A DNA stretch of 9,989 nt from Alphaproteobacteria bacterium. GTDB taxonomy: Bacteria; Pseudomonadota; Alphaproteobacteria; Rickettsiales; UBA1997. Where the stretch lies: the NCBI GenBank assembly GCA_016869695.1, contig VGDN01000031.1, positions 1 through 9,989 of the forward strand. Direction: 5' to 3'. The position numbers and the translations under genes were made by a program. Below are positions 5,607 to 9,989 of the stretch, in pieces (within the stretch, counting starts at the first letter, position 1; the number at the start of each line of letters is the position of its first letter). The notes beneath the pieces are model-generated. The model saw only the letters and a program-made list of their open reading frames with translations. It made no database searches and was not told the origin of the DNA.

Positions 5607-6385
5607 TGGTTTTGATTTTTTTACTTTCTTCTTGTGTGACTTTTCGTTACCAAAAAACTGATTGCAGCAAGATTGAAAATGAGCTCAAAGCAAGATACGA
5701 GCTGCTTCCCAAACTAAGCAATAAAGAAATTCAGCGACGAAAGAAGATTAACTTGCCGACAGTTTCGCGTCTTGATGAAGAGAGTGTGTTTAGTAAAATT
5801 GTTGCGGCGGTAAAGCGTGAGAAGTCAGAATTGGTGCCAGTTGATCTGCGTTTTTACCATGATGTGTCTCTAGGAAATATTATTGTTTCTAGTCTGCCAA
5901 GTGAAGAGCTGCTTAATTTATTCCTGTTTTCTTCCAAATATTCACAGGGAAATTTTGTGCTGATTAACCTGAGTCAAGATGGCGTTTTTGTAGTGCCACC
6001 GAAGAATAATAAAATCTTTCCCAAACAAAAAATTGCTACTGGCGATTTTTCTAGAACTGAGTTGGTGCTTGCTGTTAGTGACTCTCGACAGATTTCTGGT
6101 AATATGAAATTCACAGCTGGGCAAAAAATCTCGTTGCTAGCAAGTAACATTAAAATCCCCTACCGCGTTGATTTGCGTGAGGCGAGCAACTTACAATTCC
6201 ACTTAGGACAACAGTGGATAATGTCGGTTTATGACATCAGTGGTAGTGCGATTTACGGCGGTAAAGATACGGCTGGATATTTTCAGATTGTTAATAACAA
6301 AAATGTTCGCAGTGTCAATCTGCAAAAATTCGATAAGTCAACAGTGGCGTGTTACACCGATGATACTCAACTAAAATTTCAATGA
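5591..6385 (+). CDS. Predicted lipoprotein of unknown function
   Basis: A 264-residue protein when started at GTG 5591. This start gives a classic lipoprotein signal: MKILSLVLIFLLSSC, with the lipobox LSSC and the lipidated cysteine at residue 15. The mature part has a charged helical region (KIENELKARYELLPKLSNKEIQRRKK) followed by an apparently beta-rich body with motifs such as LVPVDLRFYHDVSLGNIIVS, FVLINLSQDGVFVVPP and GQQWIMSVYDISGSAIYGG. I do not recognise the family. The frame stays open back to 5423, but that extension runs antisense to lysS and would bury the signal peptide, so it was rejected. A TTG at 5606 is a weaker alternative without a basic residue. It is the first gene of a four-gene operon, overlapping the TRL-like gene by 4 nt, and its first 16 bases overlap the 5' end of lysS. 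Probably an envelope protein; function unknown. Confidence 0.8.
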   Translation: MKILSLVLIFLLSSCVTFRYQKTDCSKIENELKARYELLPKLSNKEIQRRKKINLPTVSRLDEESVFSKIVAAVKREKSELVPVDLRFYHDVSLGNIIVSSLPSEELLNLFLFSSKYSQGNFVLINLSQDGVFVVPPKNNKIFPKQKIATGDFSRTELVLAVSDSRQISGNMKFTAGQKISLLASNIKIPYRVDLREASNLQFHLGQQWIMSVYDISGSAIYGGKDTAGYFQIVNNKNVRSVNLQKFDKSTVACYTDDTQLKFQ

Positions 6386-6699
6386 GAAAAATAATTGTGA
6401 TTACTCTTCTATCTCTTCTTGCACAAGGTTGTACGAGTTACAATACCGACTTAAACGAGATGGAAAAAATTCGCGTAAAAGACATGTCTGAAATCAAAAG
6501 AGGTGAGTCCTGTAGTCAAAATATTCTCGGCGGATTTTCTATTCCATATATCGGCGACACAGCAGTGAGGATTTTAGGAGACGAGTCGGTTATTGCCGCA
6601 ATCAAAAATGCTGGGATCAAAGATGTTTATGCCGTTGACAAGAAAAAGCGGAATTATTTTATCTATAGCAAGCGCTGCACTATTGTTTTTGGAAAGTGA
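6382..6699 (+). CDS. TRL-like small lipoprotein
   Basis: A 105-residue protein with a lipoprotein signal, MRKIIVITLLSLLAQGC, cysteine at residue 17 (lipobox AQGC, with a less usual glutamine at -2). The mature part shows the features of TRL (tRNA-associated locus)-like proteins: RGESCSQNILGGF, then GDESVIAAIKNAGIKDVYAVD, which matches that family's G-x-(A/S)C-x-x-x-ILG ... GD-x-S-x-x-x-A-x-x-x-AGI-x-x-(I/V)-x-x-VD pattern. Two further cysteines (in ESCS and SKRCTI) could pair. The role of TRL-like lipoproteins is not established. ATG 6382 overlaps the upstream stop (ATGA), and the GTG of the methyltransferase overlaps this stop (GTGA), so the gene is an internal member of the operon. Confidence 0.78.
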   Translation: MRKIIVITLLSLLAQGCTSYNTDLNEMEKIRVKDMSEIKRGESCSQNILGGFSIPYIGDTAVRILGDESVIAAIKNAGIKDVYAVDKKKRNYFIYSKRCTIVFGK

Positions 6700-7187
6700 G
6701 CAAGCACCTACCCTGGTTCACCTTGCCAGCGATGGAATTCTTAGAAAAAAATCTACACAAGAGCCACGAAGTTTTTGAATTTGGCTGCGGTACCTCGACT
6801 TTATTTTTTGCTAAGAGAACGAAGAAAGTGGTTGGTGTTGAGACTAATGTAGGGTGGTATGAATCCTTGATTACCAGGGGTTACAGCAATATCGAGATCG
6901 CGTTGATGGAAGATGGTCTGACCAATGATGCTTACGAAAATTCAGCAAAAAATTCCGGACAAAAATTCGATTTTATTTTGATTGATTCACTCAAGAGATT
7001 TGCCTGCGCAAGAAATTCGCTAGCTGCTCTAAAGCCAGCTGGAGCAATTATTCTAGATGATTCGCAACGCGAGAACTACAAAAAGATTTTTGATTTTTTT
7101 GCTGAAGCGGGATTTACCAAGCAAGATTTTTGGGGTGAAGAAATCAGCACTTCACGAATCAAAAATACGACAATCTTTTTTGCATGA
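6696..7187 (+). CDS. Class I SAM-dependent methyltransferase-like protein
   Basis: A 163-residue Rossmann-fold protein. The SAM-binding motif I is VFEFGCGTSTLFFA (26-39), the acidic end of strand 2 is VVGVET (45-50, E49), the motif IV region is FDFILIDSLKR (91-101), and LKPAGAIILDDS (112-123) matches the post-motif strand 4-5 region. The N-terminal PWFTLPAMEFLEK resembles small stand-alone methyltransferases of unassigned substrate. It lacks the length and features expected of BioC, so a biotin role should not be assumed from the bioA neighbour. The start is GTG 6696, overlapping the TRL stop by 4 nt; bioA starts in its stop codon (ATGA, 7184-7187). Substrate unknown; an O-methyltransferase acting on a glycan or small molecule is one possibility. 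Confidence 0.82.
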   Translation: MSKHLPWFTLPAMEFLEKNLHKSHEVFEFGCGTSTLFFAKRTKKVVGVETNVGWYESLITRGYSNIEIALMEDGLTNDAYENSAKNSGQKFDFILIDSLKRFACARNSLAALKPAGAIILDDSQRENYKKIFDFFAEAGFTKQDFWGEEISTSRIKNTTIFFA

Positions 7188-8374
7188 CCAAACATCTTTG
7201 GCTTCCCTATACGCAAATGCAGAATCACTCTCCGCAGCTTGCTGTTATTGATGCTCAAGGCTCGAAGATTTTTCTAAAAGATGGGCACGAGTTAATTGAT
7301 GGGATCGCGTCTTGGTGGGCGGTGGCGCATGGCTATAACCATCCACACATCATCAATGCGATTACAAAACAGGCGCAGATTTTGCCGCATATCATGCTTG
7401 CTGGATTTGCTGTTGATTCAACATACGAGCTGGCTGAGCGCCTATGTCGCTTTGCTTGCATGGATCACGTTTTTCTCTCCGATTCTGGTTCTGTTGCAGT
7501 GGAGGTGGCGATGAAAATCGCGTGGCAGTTTTACCTGAATCGAGGGGATAGTGGTCGAACAAAATTTGTTTCCTTCAAGGGATCATATCACGGTGATACT
7601 ACGGGCGCAATGTCTCTTGCTGATTTGTCGGATGGGATGCATAAGAAGTTTGAGAAGTTGTTGCTGTCTAACTTTTCGTTACCTCTCGACGTCAACCAGT
7701 TCGAGGATTTCGTCAAAAAGAATAAAAATATTCTCGCCGGAGTTTTTGTGGAGCCGATGGTGCAATGTGCAGGTGGGATGCGTTTTTACAGTGCTGAGGT
7801 TTTGCGGGAGATTTTTTTAATTGCACAAAAACATGATGTGCTTTTTATCGCCGATGAATGCGCAACTGGTTTTTACCGTACCGGCAAAAAATTCGCTTAT
7901 GATCATGCAAAAATATCGCCGGATATTTTGATTGTGAGTAAAGCGCTGACCGGTGGAACCATTGGTCTAGCAGCAACTTTGGTGAAAGAGAAAATCTTTA
8001 CAGAGTTTTTTGGTGACTCGCTTGATTCAGCATTAATGCATGGCCCAACTTTCACTGGTAATCCATTAGCCTGTGCGGCGGCAAATGCCTCGCTAGACTT
8101 GTTTGAGAGGCAAGATTACGGGCAGAAAGTTTTGGCGGTTGAGCAGGTTTTATGGGCGGAATTATCGGGTTTTAAAAATGCCCGTGTGCTTGGTGCGATT
8201 GGGGCAATCGATGTTTCAATGGATTGGCAAAAGACTTTGGAGTTGCGCAAGAAATTTATTGAACACGGAGTTTTTTTGCGACCTTTTGCCGGTTGTGTTT
8301 ATCTCATGCCAGCTCTTACGATTACTGAGTCGGAGCTCAAAAAAATCATTAACTCAATCAGGAGCCTGTTCTAA
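7184..8374 (+). CDS. bioA: Adenosylmethionine-8-amino-7-oxononanoate aminotransferase
   Basis: A 396-residue class III PLP aminotransferase that converts KAPA to DAPA in biotin synthesis, using S-adenosylmethionine as amino donor. BioA hallmarks are the N-terminal WLPYTQMQ (6-13), DGIASWWAVAHGYNHP (39-54), SDSGSVAVEVAMK (99-111), KGSYHGDTTGAMS (132-144), the PLP aspartate in FIADECATGFYRTGK (D224) and the Schiff-base lysine in SKALTGG (K253), then HGPTFTGNPLACAAA. WLPYTQMQ and SWW favour BioA over other omega-aminotransferases. Length is slightly below the usual 420-430. It is last in the tightly overlapping operon, and no other bio gene is in the window. Its last codons (SLF-stop) form part of the left arm of the 8363-8477 palindrome, so the extreme C-terminus may have been altered by that element. 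Confidence 0.93.
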   Translation: MTKHLWLPYTQMQNHSPQLAVIDAQGSKIFLKDGHELIDGIASWWAVAHGYNHPHIINAITKQAQILPHIMLAGFAVDSTYELAERLCRFACMDHVFLSDSGSVAVEVAMKIAWQFYLNRGDSGRTKFVSFKGSYHGDTTGAMSLADLSDGMHKKFEKLLLSNFSLPLDVNQFEDFVKKNKNILAGVFVEPMVQCAGGMRFYSAEVLREIFLIAQKHDVLFIADECATGFYRTGKKFAYDHAKISPDILIVSKALTGGTIGLAATLVKEKIFTEFFGDSLDSALMHGPTFTGNPLACAAANASLDLFERQDYGQKVLAVEQVLWAELSGFKNARVLGAIGAIDVSMDWQKTLELRKKFIEHGVFLRPFAGCVYLMPALTITESELKKIINSIRSLF

Positions 8375-8477
8375 ATCTCTACTAATCCGGCCATCTAAGC
8401 TAGTTTTGCTACGCTTACGCTGCAGTGCTCGCAAAACCAGCACAGCCGGCTTGGCTTAGTGAGATTTAGGACAGGCT
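8363..8477. repeat. 115-bp imperfect palindromic element between bioA and dapB
   Basis: Left arm AGCCTGTTCTAAATCTC (8363-8379) pairs with right arm GAGATTTAGGACAGGCT (8461-8477), 16 of 17 positions, the odd one being a possible G-U. Inside, GCTAGTTTTGC (8399-8409) pairs with GCAAAACCAGC (8431-8441) at 10 of 11 positions, and ACTAA (8381-8385) faces TTAGT (8456-8460). The whole intergenic gap is therefore one large potential stem-loop. It starts inside the last codons of bioA and ends 14 nt before the dapB ATG. There is no T-run after it, so it is not a standard intrinsic terminator. It looks like an interspersed palindromic repeat or MITE-like element. The apex contains TTTGCTACGCTT (8405-8416), shared with the tandem repeats near 3051. 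Confidence 0.85.
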
Positions 8478-8491
8478 TTAAGAAAATTATT

Positions 8492-9292
8492 ATGAAAATC
8501 GGTGTGACTGGAATAACTGGAAGAATGGGAAGAACCATTGCTAGTCTGGTTTTGCAGGATTCTGTTACTGAACTTTCTGTCGGGTTAGTACGTAAAGGTT
8601 CAAGTTCAGAAGGTGAGGATTTTGGGGAGTTTTTGGGATTCGAGAAAAGTGGCACTAAGTTGGTTGCGAATATTAATCAATTCGTTGCTGCTTGTGATGC
8701 GGTAATCGATTTTTCTTCGCCGACTTTGAGTCTTGATGTTGCGGCAAAATGCGCAGAGCTAAGAAAGGTGCTGGTTTGTGGTACAACAGGATTTTCTGAA
8801 GATGAGAAGCGTAAATTTTTGGAGAATGCGCAGCGTACAGTGATCATATGGTCGGCGAATATGTCGGTCGGGATTAACCTACTACTGAATCTGGTCGAAA
8901 AAACCGCGGCGGTTTTGCATGATGATTTCGATGTTGAGATACTCGAAATGCATCACAGGAACAAGGTTGATGCCCCATCTGGAACAGCTCTATCTCTTGG
9001 TGCGGCAGTGGCTAAGGGTCGAAATATTGACTTACAGCAAAATGTGGTGATGGCAAGAATGGGAAAGGATGCGAAGAGGAATAAGGGTGAAATTGGTTTT
9101 GCGACGTTGCGAGGTGGTGATGTAATCGGAGATCATTCAGCTGTTTTTGCAGGAGACGGGGAGCGTATTGAGCTTTCTCATAAGGCATCGAATCGCGATA
9201 TATTTGCCAAAGGTGCTATTCGTGCAGCAATTTGGGGAAGTGCTAAGCAGTCAGGATTTTATTCAATGAGAGATGTTTTAAGCTGTGATTAG
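8492..9292 (+). CDS. dapB: 4-hydroxy-tetrahydrodipicolinate reductase
   Basis: A 266-residue NAD(P)H-dependent reductase of the lysine/diaminopimelate pathway, supplying meso-DAP for peptidoglycan and lysine for protein. The dinucleotide fold motif is GITGRMGRTIA (7-17), followed by VIDFSSP (71-77), CGTTGF (96-101) and the catalytic/substrate loop EMHHRNKVDAPSGTAL (152-167) with H154, H155 and K158. The C-terminal GFATLRGGDVIGDHSAVFAG...ERIELSHKASNRDIFAKGAI is also characteristic. The ATG at 8492 was chosen because it gives the canonical MKIGVTGITG start and lies after the palindromic element; a longer frame from 8459 would translate the right arm of that element. A weak AAGA (8480-8483) is the only ribosome-binding candidate. 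The 3' end overlaps the convergent membrane-protein gene by 15 nt. Confidence 0.96.
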   Translation: MKIGVTGITGRMGRTIASLVLQDSVTELSVGLVRKGSSSEGEDFGEFLGFEKSGTKLVANINQFVAACDAVIDFSSPTLSLDVAAKCAELRKVLVCGTTGFSEDEKRKFLENAQRTVIIWSANMSVGINLLLNLVEKTAAVLHDDFDVEILEMHHRNKVDAPSGTALSLGAAVAKGRNIDLQQNVVMARMGKDAKRNKGEIGFATLRGGDVIGDHSAVFAGDGERIELSHKASNRDIFAKGAIRAAIWGSAKQSGFYSMRDVLSCD

Positions 9293-9553
9293 GAGTAATA
9301 TTGATATAAAGTAAATCAGTAATATTAGCGGGAGTAATGTTATTATGATCGACAATATTTTTGATACTAACCGCTTTATGTCCGCATTAATGGATAATAT
9401 TAATATCCCGCAGACAAATATTATACTTGAATGAAGTATAGAGATTATGCCGTTTCCAAATAACCCAACTAAAAGAAATAAAGAATAAATTATAATTATT
9501 GGGCAGATAATATTTATTATTGTCGAGATCGGATTATCATTATAATTAGCCAT
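9278..9553 (-). CDS. Small hydrophobic membrane protein, unknown function
   Basis: A 91-residue, isoleucine- and leucine-rich protein with about three predicted membrane segments (roughly 11-31, 36-54 and 66-90) separated by short polar turns; the only charged stretch is NADIKRLVSK (56-65). The ATG at 9551-9553 is 3 nt after the stop of the Hpt gene, which suggests coupling with it. Its 3' end overlaps the end of dapB by 15 nt. The DNA is much more AT-rich (25-28% GC in two 60-base lines counted by hand) than dapB. I do not recognise the family. A faint resemblance to MnhB-type antiporter subunits was considered but is too weak to assign. AT-rich DNA can produce spurious hydrophobic frames, so confidence is moderate. 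Confidence 0.6.
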   Translation of the reverse strand: MANYNDNPISTIINIICPIIIIYSLFLLVGLFGNGIISILHSSIIFVCGILILSINADIKRLVSKILSIIITLLPLILLIYFISILLLITA

Positions 9554-9556
9554 TTA

Positions 9557-9895
9557 CTAGCTTCTACTTTTTGCGAATTCTAATACTAGCTCTAATTCGT
9601 CATTAATTTGCTTCATTAAAGCCTTTTTCAATTCCGAATCATTTTCAGGATATTGCTGTGCATTTTCTAGTATTCGGGCAAGACCAAATGCTCCTATTGA
9701 TGCGGCAGCACCTTTAAATGCATGAGATGCCATATACCACGAATTATTGTCGCTAGCTTTTATTGCCTCCTCCATTTTGGTAAAATTGCGCTTCGCATTA
9801 TCGGCAAAAATTGTTAATAATTCTTTTTCGAAACCGAAATCTCCGGCAATGATTTCATTGAGGAATTTTAGGTCAATTACTGAGTTATTTGACAT
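9557..9895 (-). CDS. Stand-alone histidine phosphotransfer (Hpt) domain protein
   Basis: A 112-residue protein consisting of one Hpt four-helix domain. The phosphoacceptor is H58 in MASHAFKGAAASIGA (55-69), matching the consensus AH-x-LKG-(A/S)-(A/S)-x-x-x-GA. The preceding helix FEKELLTIFADNAKRNFTKMEEAI and the following LARILENAQQ are typical. Such proteins shuttle phosphoryl groups between the receiver domains of hybrid histidine kinases and response regulators in multistep phosphorelays. No kinase or receiver is visible in the window, though the truncated upstream gene could be a partner. The start ATG at 9893-9895 lies 1 nt after the upstream gene's stop, and the small membrane-protein gene follows after 3 nt, so the three probably form one transcript. 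No Shine-Dalgarno is evident. Confidence 0.9.
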   Translation of the reverse strand: MSNNSVIDLKFLNEIIAGDFGFEKELLTIFADNAKRNFTKMEEAIKASDNNSWYMASHAFKGAAASIGAFGLARILENAQQYPENDSELKKALMKQINDELELVLEFAKSRS

Positions 9896-9896
9896 G

Positions 9897-9989
9897 TTAA
9901 TTAACGATTAAGTTAGTAGATAATGTATCTAGTTTTACTCTAGCTGCATTAATGGCATCTTCATCAACGGTTAATTCAAATCCGCGTCT
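9897..9989 (-). CDS. C-terminal end of an unidentified protein (5' part outside window)
   Basis: On the minus strand, an uninterrupted frame enters from the right edge and ends with TAA at 9897-9899. Its last 30 residues include GFELTVDEDAINAARVKLDT and end in STNLIVN. The stop is 1 nt before the Hpt start codon, which is strong evidence that this is a real upstream gene of the same operon. The short helical tail does not allow assignment to a family; a signalling protein partner of the Hpt domain is only a guess from position. Confidence 0.65.
   Translation of the reverse strand, partial: RRGFELTVDEDAINAARVKLDTLSTNLIVN

Noticed and set aside
6696..7187. BioC-type malonyl-ACP methyltransferase next to bioA
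   Set aside because: At 163 residues it is much shorter than BioC, and motif context does not match; kept as an unassigned methyltransferase.
8363..8477. Rho-independent terminator of the bioA operon
   Set aside because: The stem is very long and imperfect, overlaps the bioA stop and is not followed by a T-run; an interspersed palindromic element explains it better.
8459..8491. Longer dapB start at 8459
   Set aside because: It would translate the right arm of the palindrome; the ATG at 8492 gives the canonical DapB N-terminus.
8395..8655. Minus-strand 86-residue protein opposite the palindrome and dapB start
   Set aside because: Shadow of dapB and the repeat; no domain signal.
9278..9553. 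MnhB-like antiporter subunit
   Set aside because: Only a vague hydrophobic resemblance; the glycine-rich PGGGFQGG signature of that family is absent.

Overview
The window reads as a compact, gene-dense stretch of a bacterial chromosome. An alphaproteobacterium is the best guess. The lysyl-tRNA synthetase is the class I (archaeal-type) enzyme, which among Proteobacteria is typical of the alpha class. The M16 peptidase is of the mitochondrial-processing-peptidase-like type common there, and an ankyrin-repeat protein hints at a host-associated, perhaps Rickettsiales-like lineage. The finer placement is inference only. Hand-counted GC is near 48% in part of dapB but 25-28% in two lines of the right edge. 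Genes are packed tightly: several stop/start overlaps of 4 nt, two convergent 3' overlaps, one divergent 5' overlap, and few convincing Shine-Dalgarno sequences.

Left part (1-2087): the C-terminal end of an ankyrin-repeat protein (+) runs 14 nt into the 3' end of an M16 zinc peptidase (-). Directly upstream of the peptidase, in the same direction, lies a type II toxin-antitoxin pair: a RelE/ParE-like toxin and a ribbon-helix-helix antitoxin. They form an apparent antitoxin-toxin-peptidase transcription unit. A cluster of AAGT/ACTT half-sites ahead of the antitoxin is a good operator candidate.

Middle left (2088-3280): a type IV pilin-like protein with a LamG-like (concanavalin-type) C-terminal domain (-). 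Its start codon abuts a 127-bp tandem repeat of two full units and a partial third, built from nested palindromes. This repeat fills the roughly 300 bp without a gene upstream of it.

Middle (3281-5606): thiD (HMP-P kinase) and class I lysS, overlapping, both on the minus strand. lysS carries a small in-frame ATTACGAATT-type repeat insertion.

Right of centre (5591-8374): a plus-strand operon of four genes, each overlapping the next by 4 nt: an unknown lipoprotein, a TRL-like small lipoprotein, a small class I SAM methyltransferase, and bioA. The first gene starts inside the 5' end of lysS. A 115-bp imperfect palindrome begins in the last codons of bioA, fills the gap and ends 14 nt before dapB.

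Right edge (9278-9989): an AT-rich minus-strand cluster consisting of the C-terminal end of an unidentified protein, a stand-alone histidine phosphotransfer (Hpt) protein and a small hydrophobic membrane protein. It converges on and overlaps the end of dapB. The most interesting signals are the palindromic repeat elements at gene edges, the pilin-LamG fusion, the TA module driving into a housekeeping peptidase gene, and the undescribed lipoprotein/TRL/methyltransferase/bioA operon.
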